A DNA stretch of 64,000 bases from Cellulomonas composti (GCF_007990245.1 NZ_BJWG01000001.1:1-64000); one strand, 5' to 3'. Counted from the stretch's first letter, positions 7,874 to 18,777 are shown. Notes: generated by a model not told the origin, from the sequence alone. A program made the numbers and translations.

Positions 7874-9058
7874 ATGAGACCAACCCTGCGCCGTCGCGCC
7901 GTCGCGCCCGAACCCGGGCTCGCCGGCCCCGCCCGTGTCGACCGCCGCACGAAGTCGCTGACGAAGCGGCTCCGCGCCGGTGACATCGCTGTCATCGACC
8001 ACGAGGACATCGACCGTGTGTCGGCCGAAGCCCTCGTGGCGTGCCAGCCCTCGGTCGTGCTCAACGCGGCCCGGTCGACCTCGGGTCGCTACCCGAACCT
8101 CGGCCCCGAGATCCTGCTGAACGCCGGCATCCCGCTGATCGACGACCTCGGTCCCGACGTCATGACCATCGCCGAGGGCCACGGCCTGCGCGTGCTGGAC
8201 GGCGCGGTCTACGACGGCGAGCGTCTCGTCGCCGAGGGCGTCGAGCAGACCGACGCGAGCGTCGCGCTCGCGATGGAGGAGGCCCGCGCCGGCCTGTCCG
8301 TCCAGCTCGAGTCGTTCGCCGCCAACACCATGGACTACCTGCGCCGGGAGCGTGACCTGCTCCTGGACGGGGTGGGCGTGCCGGACATCGACACCGTCAT
8401 CGACGGCCGTCAGGTGCTGATCGTCGTGCGCGGGTACCACTACAAGGAGGACCTGGTCACGCTGCGCCCGTACATCCGCGAGTACCGACCCGTCCTGATC
8501 GGGGTCGACGGCGGTGCGGACGCGATCCTGGACGCCGGCTGGCGGCCCGACCTGATCGTCGGCGACATGGACTCGGTCTCGGACCGCGCGCTCACGTGCG
8601 GCGCGGAGGTCGTGGTGCACGCCTACCGGGACGGTCGCGCTCCGGGCCTGGCTCGCGTCGAACAGCTCGGCGTCAAGCATGTGGTCTTCCCGGCGACGGG
8701 CACGAGCGAGGACGTCGCGATGCTGCTGGCCGACGACAAGGGCGCGGAGCTCATCGTCGCGGTCGGCACTCACGCCACGCTCGTCGAGTTCCTCGACAAG
8801 GGGCGCTCCGGGATGGCGAGCACGTTCCTCACGCGCCTGCGGGTCGGTAGCAAGCTGATCGACGCGAAGGGCGTCTCGCGGCTCTACCGGCAGCGCATCT
8901 CGAACCTGCAGCTCACGCTGCTCGTCCTGGCCGGGCTGCTCGCGCTCGGCGTCGCACTCGCGTCGACGGCCGCCGGCCAGACGTTCTTCGGACTGCTCGG
9001 CGCGCGCGTCGACGACTTCACCTCCTGGGTGTCCGGCATCTTCGGGGGTGGCGCGTGA
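7874..9058 (+). CDS. steA: SteA-like cytokinetic/cell-envelope protein
   Basis: 394 residues. It opens with the family signature LAGPARVDRRTKSLTKRLR, followed by a domain distantly like thiamin pyrophosphokinase (GVDGGADAILDAGWRPDLIVGDMDS at about 210-235), and has one C-terminal membrane helix at about 346-365. In Corynebacterium glutamicum SteA and the neighbouring SteB localise to the division septum and act with a peptidoglycan hydrolase system. ATG 7874 is used; another ATG at 7864 overlaps the recN stop but its frame closes after about 40 codons. The next gene is the SteB/MctB homologue. Confidence 0.85.
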   Translation: MRPTLRRRAVAPEPGLAGPARVDRRTKSLTKRLRAGDIAVIDHEDIDRVSAEALVACQPSVVLNAARSTSGRYPNLGPEILLNAGIPLIDDLGPDVMTIAEGHGLRVLDGAVYDGERLVAEGVEQTDASVALAMEEARAGLSVQLESFAANTMDYLRRERDLLLDGVGVPDIDTVIDGRQVLIVVRGYHYKEDLVTLRPYIREYRPVLIGVDGGADAILDAGWRPDLIVGDMDSVSDRALTCGAEVVVHAYRDGRAPGLARVEQLGVKHVVFPATGTSEDVAMLLADDKGAELIVAVGTHATLVEFLDKGRSGMASTFLTRLRVGSKLIDAKGVSRLYRQRISNLQLTLLVLAGLLALGVALASTAAGQTFFGLLGARVDDFTSWVSGIFGGGA

Positions 9059-9149
9059 GCCGCTCGACCGACATCAGCTCGGCTGTGACGAACCCAGCGG
9101 TGACCAGCCCAGCCGTGACCAGCTCAGCCACTGTGGGAGACAGCACCTC

Positions 9150-10223
9150 GTGATCGACTTCCGGTACCACCTCGTCTCGCTGATCTCGGTGTTCCTGGCG
9201 CTCGCCGTCGGCATCGCGCTCGGCGCAGGGCCGCTCAAGGAGACGATCGGCGACACCCTCACGGGTCAGGTCGAGCAGCTGCGCACCGAGAAGGACGACC
9301 TCCGGACCGAGCTCGACCGCACGTCGGCCGACCTCGACGACGCGAACTCGTACATCGACGCGGCCGGCCCGCAGCTGCTGGACGGCGCGCTCGCCGACCG
9401 CCGGGTCGCGGTCGTCGCGCTCGGCGACGTGCCGGAGGACGAGCGCACGGCGATCGACGCGCGGCTCGACCAGTCCGGCGCGACGGTGACCGCGCACGTG
9501 ACGCTCACCGACGCGTGGTTCGACTCCGACCTGCGCTCCTACCGGCAGGCCCTCGCGAGCCTCCTCGCGGAGAACCTGGACCCAGTGCCGGCCGACGGCG
9601 CCACCCTCGACGCACAGCTCGCGCAGGCGCTCGTGCAGGGCCTCGCCGGCGCGGACCCCGCCGCCCCGGACGCCCTGACGGCGGACGCGGCGAACATCCT
9701 GGCGATCCTGTCCCAGGGCGACAACCCGATGATCGCGCTGGCCGACCCGGTCACGACGGGTGCGGACGCGATCGTCGTGCTCGCGGTCCCGGTGTCCACC
9801 GACGGCGACGACACGAGTCCGACCCCCCAGCCCGAGCAGAGCAGCATCGACGCGCAGATCGCCGTCGTGCAGGCGGCCCAGGGCCTCACCGAGGGTGCGG
9901 TCCTGGTCGACGGGCCGCGCGGTGCCGGCTCGCTGGTCGACGCCGTGCTCGACGACGACTCGCTCGCCGCGGCACTGACCACGGTCTCGGGTGCCGACGA
10001 GGTCGCCGGCCAGGTGAACGGGCCGCTCGCGCTCGCCGCGCGCATCGGCGGGACGAACGGCCACTACGGCTTCGGCGACGGCGAGACCCCGGTGCCGCCG
10101 GCGGTCCAGCTCGAGCCGGTCGACCGCACGCCCGTCGTCGAGCCGGAGCTGCCCGAGGGCGAGCCGACGCCCGCTCCGTCGGGTGAGCCCACCGCGGCGG
10201 CCACCGAGGGGACGCAGGGATGA
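9150..10223 (+). CDS. mctB: MctB/SteB family outer-envelope protein (DUF3186)
   Basis: 357 residues. It begins with the family hallmark MIDFRYHLVSLISVFLALAV, whose hydrophobic part is a signal anchor, followed by a coiled coil (about 33-65, EQLRTEKDDLRTELDRT) and a large extracytoplasmic domain. The C-terminus is Pro/Glu/Thr-rich. The M. tuberculosis relative (Rv1698) was described as a copper-export channel-like protein; the corynebacterial one is SteB. GTG 9150 is chosen because ggaga lies 9 bases upstream and it gives the conserved N-terminus; an upstream GTG (9048) would add 34 unlikely residues. Gap 9059-9149 contains imperfect gtgaccagc repeats only. Confidence 0.85.
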   Translation: MIDFRYHLVSLISVFLALAVGIALGAGPLKETIGDTLTGQVEQLRTEKDDLRTELDRTSADLDDANSYIDAAGPQLLDGALADRRVAVVALGDVPEDERTAIDARLDQSGATVTAHVTLTDAWFDSDLRSYRQALASLLAENLDPVPADGATLDAQLAQALVQGLAGADPAAPDALTADAANILAILSQGDNPMIALADPVTTGADAIVVLAVPVSTDGDDTSPTPQPEQSSIDAQIAVVQAAQGLTEGAVLVDGPRGAGSLVDAVLDDDSLAAALTTVSGADEVAGQVNGPLALAARIGGTNGHYGFGDGETPVPPAVQLEPVDRTPVVEPELPEGEPTPAPSGEPTAAATEGTQG

Positions 10224-11101
10224 GCGCCGGGCGCCGGATCGGGGCCGCAGTGGCGGCACGGTCCGTGACCGCGCTCATGCGGGCTGCGCTCGAGGATCAT
10301 CCGCCCGGCGGGCAGCAGCGCTGGCTGCGGACGAACCACCGCTGTGAGGACGTCAGCATGCTCGAGGGCCCCGCGGTCGCGGTCGGCCTCGTGGTGGGCG
10401 CGCTCGTCGCCTCACCCGACCGGCGGGCGGCCCTCGCCACGACGATCGCGACGTCCGCCGGCGGTGTCTTCGGCGTGATCGACGACCTCGCGGAGGACAC
10501 CGAGGACAAGCGCAAGGGGCTGCGCGGGCACCTCGGTGCTCTCGCGCACGGCCGGCTCACCACGGGTGGGCTCAAGGTTCTGGGCATCGGGGTCGGCGCG
10601 CTCGTGGCGGCCGCGGTCGCCACGCCCGCTCACCGGACCGACGGCTCACGCCGCTCGGCGGTCGGGTGGGGCCTCGACGTCGCGACCTCGGGGGCGCTGA
10701 TCGCGACGAGCGCCAACCTCGTCAACCTGCTCGACCTGCGGCCCGGGCGCGCGCTCAAGGCGGCGACGATCGCCGCCGCACCCGTCTCGTTCCTGCCTGG
10801 TCGCGGCGGGTCCGCCGCCTCGGCCGTGCTGGGCGCCAGCGCCGCCGCGGCGGACCAGGACCTCGCGGAGACGGACATGCTGGGCGACGGCGGCGCGAAC
10901 GCGCTCGGCGCGGCGCTGGGCACCTCTCTCGTGCTGAGCGCGCCGCGACCCGTACGGCTCGGTGCGCTGGCGATCACCACGGCGCTGACGGTCGCGAGCG
11001 AACGCGTGAGCTTCACGCGCGTGATCGAGTCGACGCCGGTGCTGCGTGACCTCGACCGGTGGGGCCGACGACGCCTGCCCCCGCCTTCCCCGCGCCCGTG
11101 A
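10220..11101 (+). CDS. Polyprenyl-phosphate sugar-1-phosphate transferase-like membrane protein
   Basis: 293 residues with several hydrophobic helices. Two motifs resemble the MraY/WecA family: NLVNLLDLRPGRALK (about 166-180), like the metal-binding N-x-x-N-x-x-D stretch, and DMLGDGGANALGAALG (about 219-234). An Asp pair in VFGVIDDLAED (about 88) matches the first acidic motif. It is shorter than MraY (about 350 residues). Overlaps at both ends (ATGA with mctB, GTGA with murJ) put it in the envelope part of the operon, so a lipid-linked glycan step before MurJ is a reasonable inference. Exact substrate unknown. Confidence 0.7.
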   Translation: MSAGRRIGAAVAARSVTALMRAALEDHPPGGQQRWLRTNHRCEDVSMLEGPAVAVGLVVGALVASPDRRAALATTIATSAGGVFGVIDDLAEDTEDKRKGLRGHLGALAHGRLTTGGLKVLGIGVGALVAAAVATPAHRTDGSRRSAVGWGLDVATSGALIATSANLVNLLDLRPGRALKAATIAAAPVSFLPGRGGSAASAVLGASAAAADQDLAETDMLGDGGANALGAALGTSLVLSAPRPVRLGALAITTALTVASERVSFTRVIESTPVLRDLDRWGRRRLPPPSPRP

Positions 11102-12738
11102 GCGCGTCCCGGCGGCCGCTCACCGGGCTCGCCGGCGCGGCGGCGATGATCGCCGGCATCACGGTGCTGTCGCGCGTCCTCGGCTTCGTGCGGCTGCTGC
11201 TGCTGGCCGCCGCGGTGGGCAGCGTGGCGATCGCCGACGCCTACAACTCGGCGAACGTGCTCCCGAACGTGCTCTTCGAGATTGCTGCGGGCGGGGCGCT
11301 CGCCGGCGCGGTGGTGCCGCTGCTCGCCGGGCCGATCGCGCGCGGGAGCCGCGCGGAGATCGACCGGACCGCGTCCGGTGCGCTGGGCTGGACGCTGCTC
11401 GTCCTCGTGCCGCTCGCCGCGCTGCTGGCCGCCTGCTCCGGGCTCATCGCGCGCTGGCTCGGGCACGGCGACCCGGCGCTGGTCGACGCCGTGCGGTTCT
11501 TCGTGCTCGTGTTCTCGCTGCAGGTGCCGATGTACGGCGTCGCGGTGCTGCTGTACGCCGTCCTGCAGTCGCATCGCCGGTTCTTCTGGCCGGCGTTCGC
11601 GCCGGTGCTGTTCTCGCTCGTCCTCATCGCGACCTACCTCGTGTACGGCGCGATGGCCGACGGCGAACGCTCCGACCCCTCCGCGCTTCCGCACGGGGCG
11701 CTGTCGGTGCTCGCATGGGGCACGACGCTCGGTGTCGCCGCGATGTGCCTGCCGATGTTCTGGCCGGTCCGTGCGCTCGGCGTGCGGCTGCGCCCGACGC
11801 TGCACTTCCCGCCCGGCGTGGCGACGAGGCTGCGCACGCTCGCGCTGGCCGGGGTCGGTTCGGTCGCGGCGCAGCAGATCGCACTGGTCGTCGTGCTGGC
11901 GGCCTCGTCGTGGGCGGTGGCGGGGAAGGGCACCTACACCGCCTTCATGTTCACCCAGCAGGTCTACCTGCTGCCGTACGCGGTGCTCGTCGTGCCGCTG
12001 GCCACCTCGACGTTCCCGCGACTCGCGCAGCGCGCCTCCCGCGGCGACCGCGCCGGGTTCGCCTCGATGGCGGCCGTCACGACGCGCGGCGTCGTCGTCG
12101 CTGCGGCGTGCGGCGTCGCGGCCGTCGTCGCCGCTGCCGTGGCCATCGGCACGATCTTCGCGGCCATCGCGCACGACCCCGGTCTTGCGCCGCGCATGGC
12201 CGACGGCCTCGTGTGGATGATGCCGGGTCTGATCGGCTTCGCGGCGCTGTTCCACGGCTCGCGGTCGTTGTACGCGCTCGAGCGGGGTCGTGCGGCCGTG
12301 ATCGCCAACGTCGTCGGCTGGGGCGTGTTCGCGGTGTTCGTCGTCGTCCTGGTGCCCGCCCAGGTGCCCGGGGACGACGCGGTCACCTCGATCGCGGCGG
12401 CCAGCAGCATCGGCATGCTCGTCGGTGGCACGACCGCCCTCGTCGCGCTGCGCCGCGCGGCGGGTCCGGGTGCGCTGGCGGGTCTCGCGCGCACGGGCGC
12501 CGTGCTGACCGTCGCGACCGTCGCGGGCTCGGTCGTCGGCAGGTGGGTGGGCGACGTCGTCCAGGACGTCGCCGGCGGCAGTGCGATGACGGGAGTCGGG
12601 GCGGCTCTCGGGGCGGGCGTCGTCGCGGCGGGGACGGTGCTGGGCGCGGTGGCGCTGTTCGACCGGGGGACCGTCACGGGGATCCTGCGGGCCGAACGCG
12701 AGCGCGTGCTCGACGGTGGCTCCCGTCCGGTAGGGTGA
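11098..12738 (+). CDS. murJ: MurJ, lipid II flippase
   Basis: 546 residues, about 14 membrane helices, MOP/MVF superfamily. The N-terminal part (LSRVLGFVRLLLLAAAVGS and SANVLPNVLFEIAAGGAL) is typical of actinobacterial MurJ/MviN, which moves lipid II across the membrane for peptidoglycan synthesis. GTG 11098 is preferred because it overlaps the upstream stop as GTGA; GTG 11059 in the same frame would add 13 residues. The gene has no mycobacterial counterpart at this place; there it is elsewhere (Rv3910). Confidence 0.9.
   Translation: MSASRRPLTGLAGAAAMIAGITVLSRVLGFVRLLLLAAAVGSVAIADAYNSANVLPNVLFEIAAGGALAGAVVPLLAGPIARGSRAEIDRTASGALGWTLLVLVPLAALLAACSGLIARWLGHGDPALVDAVRFFVLVFSLQVPMYGVAVLLYAVLQSHRRFFWPAFAPVLFSLVLIATYLVYGAMADGERSDPSALPHGALSVLAWGTTLGVAAMCLPMFWPVRALGVRLRPTLHFPPGVATRLRTLALAGVGSVAAQQIALVVVLAASSWAVAGKGTYTAFMFTQQVYLLPYAVLVVPLATSTFPRLAQRASRGDRAGFASMAAVTTRGVVVAAACGVAAVVAAAVAIGTIFAAIAHDPGLAPRMADGLVWMMPGLIGFAALFHGSRSLYALERGRAAVIANVVGWGVFAVFVVVLVPAQVPGDDAVTSIAAASSIGMLVGGTTALVALRRAAGPGALAGLARTGAVLTVATVAGSVVGRWVGDVVQDVAGGSAMTGVGAALGAGVVAAGTVLGAVALFDRGTVTGILRAERERVLDGGSRPVG
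12731..12736 (+). promoter_or_regulatory. -10 element for leaderless pyrG
   Basis: TAGGGT lies 8 bases before GTG 12745, so transcription would start at or next to the start codon. There is no Shine-Dalgarno sequence, which fits a leaderless mRNA. Confidence 0.55.
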
Positions 12739-12744
12739 AAGCCC

Positions 12745-14412
12745 GTGACAGAGCGCGCGCACCGACTCGCCGGGCGGTCGGAACATCTGACCCGGCACAT
12801 CTTCGTCACCGGGGGTGTCGCCTCCTCCCTCGGCAAGGGCCTGACGGCGAGCAGCCTCGGCCGCCTCCTGCGATCGCGTGGCCTGAAGGTCACCATGCAG
12901 AAGCTCGACCCGTACCTCAACGTGGACCCGGGCACCATGAACCCGTTCCAGCACGGTGAGGTGTTCGTCACCGACGACGGGGCGGAGACCGACCTCGACG
13001 TCGGCCACTACGAGCGATTCCTCGACGTCAACCTCGTCGGCTCCGCGAACGTGACCACCGGACAGGTGTACTCGCAGGTCATCGCGAAGGAGCGGCGCGG
13101 CGAGTACCTGGGCGACACGGTCCAGGTCATCCCGCACATCACCGACGAGATCAAGGCGCGCATGCGTTCGCAGGCGGGCGAGGACGTCGACCTGATCATC
13201 ACCGAGATCGGCGGGACGGTCGGCGACATCGAGTCGCAGCCGTTCCTCGAGGCCGCCCGGCAGGTGCGGCACGACCTCGGGCGCGACAACGTCTTCTTCC
13301 TGCACGTCTCGCTGCTGCCGTACATCGGCCCGTCGGGCGAGCTCAAGACGAAGCCGACGCAGCACTCGGTCGCAGCGCTGCGCAGCATCGGCATCCAGCC
13401 GGACGCGATCGTGCTGCGCGCCGACCGCGACGTCCCGGACAGCATCAAGCGCAAGATCGCGCTGTTCTGCGACGTCGACGTCGAGGGTGTCGTCACCGCC
13501 AAGGACGCGCCGAGCATCTACGACATCCCGCGCGTGCTGCACGCCGAGGGCCTCGACGCGTACGCCGTGCAGCGGCTCGGGCTGCCGTTCCGGGACGTCG
13601 ACTGGAGCGGCTGGGACGCCCTGCTGACCCGCGTGCACGCGCCGTCGCGGCAGGTCGAGGTCGCGCTCGTTGGGAAGTACATCGACCTGCCTGACGCGTA
13701 CCTGTCGGTCACCGAGGCGCTGCGCGCGGGTGGCTTCCACCACGACGCGAAGGTCGTCATCCGCTGGGTCACGTCCGACGACTGCCAGACGCCGGCGGGT
13801 GCGCGTGCCGCGCTCGAGGGCGTCGACGCGGTCCTCGTGCCCGGTGGGTTCGGCGTGCGGGGGATCGAGGGCAAGCTCGGCGCGCTGCGCTGGGCGCGCG
13901 AGAACCTGGTGCCGACGCTCGGCATCTGCCTCGGCCTGCAGTGCATGGTGATCGAGTACTCACGCACGGTCCTCGGCCTCGAGGGGGCGTCCTCGTCGGA
14001 GTTCGACGACGACCCGGCGCACCCGGTCATCGCGACGATGGCCGAGCAGCTCGCGATCGTCGGCGGCGAGGGTGACCTCGGCGGCACGATGCGCCTCGGG
14101 TCCTACGAGGCCGTGCTCGCGCCCGGTTCGCTCGCGGCGGAGGTCTACGGCGCCGAGCGGATCACGGAGCGGCACCGGCACCGGTACGAGGTGAACAACT
14201 CCTACCGCGACAAGCTCGAGGAGGCGGGCCTCGTGATCTCGGGCGTCTCGCCCGACACGTCGCTGGTCGAGTTCGTCGAGCTGCCGCGCGACGTGCACCC
14301 GTACTTCATCTCGACGCAGGCGCACCCCGAGTTCAAGTCTCGGCCGACCCGGGCGCACCCGCTGTTCGCGGGCCTCATCGGAGCGGCGATCACGTTCCAG
14401 GACGAGCACTGA
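12745..14412 (+). CDS. pyrG: CTP synthase
   Basis: 555 residues; makes CTP from UTP, ATP and glutamine. The synthetase domain (about 15-285) begins with [20 protein letters not shown] and contains [20 protein letters not shown]. The class I glutaminase domain (about 300-550) has the nucleophile Cys395 in [10 protein letters not shown] and a C-terminal His/Glu in AHPEF. Start at GTG 12745 with a leaderless-type -10 just upstream, so pyrG probably has its own promoter although it follows murJ by 6 bases. The NUDIX gene starts 2 bases after its stop. Confidence 0.97.
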   Translation: MTERAHRLAGRSEHLTRHIFVTGGVASSLGKGLTASSLGRLLRSRGLKVTMQKLDPYLNVDPGTMNPFQHGEVFVTDDGAETDLDVGHYERFLDVNLVGSANVTTGQVYSQVIAKERRGEYLGDTVQVIPHITDEIKARMRSQAGEDVDLIITEIGGTVGDIESQPFLEAARQVRHDLGRDNVFFLHVSLLPYIGPSGELKTKPTQHSVAALRSIGIQPDAIVLRADRDVPDSIKRKIALFCDVDVEGVVTAKDAPSIYDIPRVLHAEGLDAYAVQRLGLPFRDVDWSGWDALLTRVHAPSRQVEVALVGKYIDLPDAYLSVTEALRAGGFHHDAKVVIRWVTSDDCQTPAGARAALEGVDAVLVPGGFGVRGIEGKLGALRWARENLVPTLGICLGLQCMVIEYSRTVLGLEGASSSEFDDDPAHPVIATMAEQLAIVGGEGDLGGTMRLGSYEAVLAPGSLAAEVYGAERITERHRHRYEVNNSYRDKLEEAGLVISGVSPDTSLVEFVELPRDVHPYFISTQAHPEFKSRPTRAHPLFAGLIGAAITFQDEH

Positions 14413-14414
14413 CC

Positions 14415-15020
14415 GTGGGCGAGCTCCGCGACGTCCCCGTCGACCGCCCGGTGCTGACGCACGACCTGCTGCACCACGGGCGCGTCTGGGACCTCGCGAG
14501 CGACCTCGTCGACCTCGGTGAGGTCCAGGTGGTCCGCGAGTACGTGGACCACCCCGGGGCCGTCGCGGTGATCGCGCTCGACGACGACGACCGTGTGCTC
14601 CTGCTCTCGCAGTACCGGCACCCGGTGCAGCACGAGCTGTGGGAGCCACCGGCCGGCCTCCTCGACGTCCCGGGCGAGGACGCCGTGCTGGCGGCCGCCC
14701 GGGAGCTCGCCGAGGAGGCCGACCTCGTCGCCGGCCGGTGGTGGCGGTTGCTCGACTTCTTCACGAGCCCCGGAGGCAGCTCCGAGCGGATCGTCGTGTT
14801 CCTCGCGCGCGACCTGAGCCCGGTCCCCGAGGCCGACCGGTACGCCCGGACCGACGAGGAGGCGGGCATGGTGCCGATCTGGGTGCCGCTCGACGAGGCG
14901 GTCGACGGCGTCCTGACCGGACGCTTCCACTGCCCGACGACGGTCACCGGGGTGCTCGCGGCGGCGGCTGCGAAGGCGCGCGGGTGGGCGACGCTCACGC
15001 CCGCCGAGCCGGGCCACTGA
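14415..15020 (+). CDS. NUDIX hydrolase, probable ADP-ribose pyrophosphatase
   Basis: 201 residues. The Nudix box is complete: Gly81, Glu88, Arg96-Glu97 and Glu100-Glu101 within GLLDVPGEDAVLAAARELAEE. The following SPGGSSERIVVFLARDL is typical of ADP-ribose pyrophosphatases, and the pyrG-NUDIX order is that of Rv1699-Rv1700, where the product hydrolyses ADP-ribose to AMP and ribose 5-phosphate. GTG 14415 lies 2 bases after the pyrG stop. It ends 16 bases from a convergent ABC permease gene. Confidence 0.88.
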   Translation: MGELRDVPVDRPVLTHDLLHHGRVWDLASDLVDLGEVQVVREYVDHPGAVAVIALDDDDRVLLLSQYRHPVQHELWEPPAGLLDVPGEDAVLAAARELAEEADLVAGRWWRLLDFFTSPGGSSERIVVFLARDLSPVPEADRYARTDEEAGMVPIWVPLDEAVDGVLTGRFHCPTTVTGVLAAAAAKARGWATLTPAEPGH

Positions 15021-15036
15021 TCCTCTCCGACGGCCG

Positions 15037-15848
15037 TCAGCGGCTCGTGCTGCGGCGGTACTGCAGGTTCGCGAGCGGCACGAAGACCGCGACGATGAGC
15101 ACGGTCCAGATCAGCGTGTAGAGCTCGGCATGCTGCAAGGGCCACGCGGTGGGCTCCGGCACCTGGGCCGGGATGTTGCCGAACAGCTCGCGCGACGCCT
15201 GGGTGACCGCGGAGACCGGGTTCCACTCGGCGAAGGTCTGCAGCGGCCCGGGCAGCGACTCGAGCGGCACGAAGGTGTTCGCGACGAACGTGAGCGGGAA
15301 GATCACGATGAACGTCGCGTTGTTGAACACCTCGACCGACGGTACGAGCATGCCCAGCCACGCCATGATCCACGAGATCGCATAGGCGAACAGGATCAGC
15401 AGCGCGAAGCCGAGCGCCGCCTCGCCCACCGAGCTGTGGATGCCCCAGCCGACGAGCAGGCCGGTCAGCGACATGACCACGAGCACGAGGACGTTGTTGA
15501 CCACGTCGGACAGCGTGCGGCCGGTGAGCACCGCCGACGGTGCCATGGGCAGCGACCGGAACCGGTCGATGATCCCCTTCTTCACGTCCTCGGCCAGGGC
15601 GGCGCCGGTGATCGTCGCACCGAAGATCACCGTCTGCGCGAAGATCCCGGCCATGAGGAACTCGCGGTACGCGTTCGGGTCGGCCCCGCCGGGCACCGCG
15701 ATCGCGCCGCCGAACACGTACGCGAACAGCAGCACGAACATGATCGGCGAGAGCGTCGTGAAGACCAGCAGGTCCGGGACCCGCTTGATCTTGATGATGT
15801 TGCGTCGCGCGACGACGTGCGCGTCGCTCAGCACGGTCGGCATGGCCA

Positions 15849-15849
<1 letters not shown>
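15037..15849 (-). CDS. ABC-2 type transporter permease (DrrB-like)
   Basis: 270 residues, six predicted membrane helices, ABC-2 membrane fold. The segment MLVPSVEVFNNATFIVIFPLTF and the cytoplasmic DRFRSLPMAPSAVLTGR loop are typical of the daunorubicin/multidrug DrrB permease group. The start ATG at 15849 overlaps the stop of the ATPase gene (ATGA), so the two form an exporter operon. Substrate unknown; a drug, lipid or glycolipid are all possible. Confidence 0.85.
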
Positions 15850-16853
<1,004 letters not shown>

Positions 16854-16860
16854 GCACGCG

Positions 16861-16866
16861 ACTCTA
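16861..16866 (-). promoter_or_regulatory. -10 element for leaderless ABC exporter operon
   Basis: TAGAGT on the minus strand, 7 bases before the ATG at 16853. No Shine-Dalgarno sequence is present. Confidence 0.55.
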
Positions 16867-16916
16867 GGTGTGACCTCCGACACAGGCGCGACGAAGTTCC
16901 ACGGTCGACGGCGGCC

Positions 16917-17921
16917 TCAGGCCGCGGGCACCGCCACGGCGAGGTCCGCGGTGCGGGTACGGCCGCACAACCACACCCGGGTGGTCCCGGCGGTCAGCAG
17001 TGCCGCCCCGATCAGGTGCAGGTTGACCAGCGCGATCGGCAGACCGGTCGCCGTCTGGACGTAGCCGATCGCACCCTGCGCGAGGGTGATCACGAGCAGC
17101 ACGACCGCCGCACGGTGCATCGCTGCGGCTGACGCACCCGCGGGTCCGCCCCGACGCGTGCGCCAGAGCACCACGAGCAGCACGAGCGCGAACAGCCACA
17201 CCCACGCGGCGTGGATCCGTGCCATCAGCAGCGGGTCGACGGCGAGCCGGTAGCCGACCTCGTCGTCTCCGGAGTGCGGACCGGCGCCCGTGGTCAGCGT
17301 GCCGAGGACCAGGACGACGCCGAGCACGCCGCCGAGGACGTGCGTGAGCTGCCGCGTGGCCGGGTCGACCAGCGGCCGGGGTCGGTCGTCGGTCTCCTGG
17401 GAGCGGTGCAGGAGCAGCAGTGAGCCGGCGACGAGGGCCGAGGAGACCAGGAAGTGCAGCGAGACCAGGATCGGCGGCAGCTGCTTGATCACCAGGATCC
17501 CGCCGAGCACGGCCTGGCCGAGCACGCCGCCCAGCGGCAGCCAGCCCAGCCGGCGGTACGCGAGCCCGCGCGAGCGGTCGCTCCACACGACGTATGCCAC
17601 CGCGACGGCGCCGGCCGTCAGCACGAACGTCATGAGCCGGTTCCCGAACTCGACGAACGGGTGGTACGTCATCTGGTCGTGGACCTCGGGGACGAACGTG
17701 CCCGGCTCGCACTGCGGCCACGACGAGCAGCCGAGGCCGGATGCGGTGAGCCGGACGGCACCGCCGGTCCCGATGATCGCGATCTGCAGGACGAGGTTCG
17801 TGACGAGCACGGCGTGCGTCCGACGACGCAGCCACGCGAGCAGGTCGTACCAGCGCATCCGCTCCAGCGTGCGCCGCCACCAGGGGGCGCTGACCTCGAC
17901 GGTGGGGGGCGGCGTACTCAC
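16917..17921 (-). CDS. ctaA: Heme A synthase (CtaA/COX15)
   Basis: 334 residues, eight predicted membrane helices. It converts heme O to heme A for cytochrome c oxidase. Conserved pieces include IGTGGAVRLTASGLGCSSWP with the paired-cysteine loop typical of Gram-positive CtaA (GCSSWPQC) and the heme-ligand histidines in HPFVEFGNRL, LHFLVSSAL and the C-terminal NLHLIGAALL. GTG 17921 is chosen because a TACGCT -10 lies 6 bases upstream. SURF1 at 35928-36824 is the other oxidase assembly gene in the window. Confidence 0.93.
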   Translation of the reverse strand: MSTPPPTVEVSAPWWRRTLERMRWYDLLAWLRRRTHAVLVTNLVLQIAIIGTGGAVRLTASGLGCSSWPQCEPGTFVPEVHDQMTYHPFVEFGNRLMTFVLTAGAVAVAYVVWSDRSRGLAYRRLGWLPLGGVLGQAVLGGILVIKQLPPILVSLHFLVSSALVAGSLLLLHRSQETDDRPRPLVDPATRQLTHVLGGVLGVVLVLGTLTTGAGPHSGDDEVGYRLAVDPLLMARIHAAWVWLFALVLLVVLWRTRRGGPAGASAAAMHRAAVVLLVITLAQGAIGYVQTATGLPIALVNLHLIGAALLTAGTTRVWLCGRTRTADLAVAVPAA

Positions 17922-17927
17922 GGGACC

Positions 17928-17933
17928 AGCGTA
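17928..17933 (-). promoter_or_regulatory. -10 element for leaderless ctaA
   Basis: TACGCT on the minus strand, 6 bases before the GTG of ctaA. Confidence 0.55.
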
Positions 17934-17994
17934 GGCGGCGGGTGCGGGCGACCCGGGCGCCGCGGGTGTGACCTTCGCCCGCGACTCGCGTCGC

Positions 17995-18777
17995 TCAGTG
18001 CCAGCGGAACAGCCGGGCCGCACCCCACCCGAGCGCGGCGGTCCAGGCGACGAGCACGACGACCGACCACGGCGGCAGGGTGCCGGTCTGGAACGCGGCG
18101 CGCATCGCCTCACCCAGCGCGCCCGAGGGCAGCAGGAGCGCGATGTGCTGCATCGGCCCGGGCAGGCGGTCGGCGGGCACGAGGACCCCGCCCGCGACGG
18201 CCAGGAGCAGGAGCGCGAGGTTCGCGACGGCGAGCACGGCTTCCGCACGCAACGTCCCGGCGACGAGCAGAGCGAGCGACGTGAACGCGGCCGTGCCCAG
18301 CACAACGGCGACGACCGACAGCAGCACTCCGCGTGCGTCGGGCCGCCAGCCGAGCGCGAACGCCGCCACGCCGATCACGACGATCTGGACGACCTCGACG
18401 ACGAGCACGCCGAGCACCTTGCCGGTGAGCAGCCCGCGGCGGCCGAGCGGGGTGGTCGAGTGCAGTCGCAGCACCCCGTTGCGCCGGTCGAACGCCGAGG
18501 CGATCGCCTGCGACGTGAACGACGTGGTCATCACGGCGAGCGCGAGCACGCCCGGTGTGAAGAAGTCGATCCGGCTCAGTCCGGCGGTGTCGACGTCGAA
18601 CGCCTCCACCTTCACGAGCCCGACGAGCGCGAGGACAGGGACGACCACCGTCACCAGCAGCTGCTCGCCGTTGCGCAGGATCGCGCGCGCCTCGAACCGG
18701 GTCTGCGCGACGACCCGGCGGCGCGCGGGCGCCGCACCGGCGTGCACCGCGCGTGGTGCGTGCTCGTCGGTGCTCAT
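17995..18777 (-). CDS. ABC-2 type transporter permease
   Basis: 260 residues with six hydrophobic helices. The FFTPGVLALAVMTTSFTSQAIA and FDRRNGVLRLHSTTPLGRR pieces are typical of ABC-2 permeases that work with a single cytoplasmic ATPase. ATG 18777 overlaps the stop of the ATPase gene. In actinobacteria a similar pair often sits next to ctaA and the oxidase genes, but no substrate is established here. Confidence 0.85.
   Translation of the reverse strand: MSTDEHAPRAVHAGAAPARRRVVAQTRFEARAILRNGEQLLVTVVVPVLALVGLVKVEAFDVDTAGLSRIDFFTPGVLALAVMTTSFTSQAIASAFDRRNGVLRLHSTTPLGRRGLLTGKVLGVLVVEVVQIVVIGVAAFALGWRPDARGVLLSVVAVVLGTAAFTSLALLVAGTLRAEAVLAVANLALLLLAVAGGVLVPADRLPGPMQHIALLLPSGALGEAMRAAFQTGTLPPWSVVVLVAWTAALGWGAARLFRWH

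Noticed and set aside
5777..8773. 998-codon minus-strand frame opposite nadK-recN-steA
   Set aside because: Opposite three strongly recognised genes; the translation is His/Arg/Asp-rich antisense of high-GC codons without motifs.
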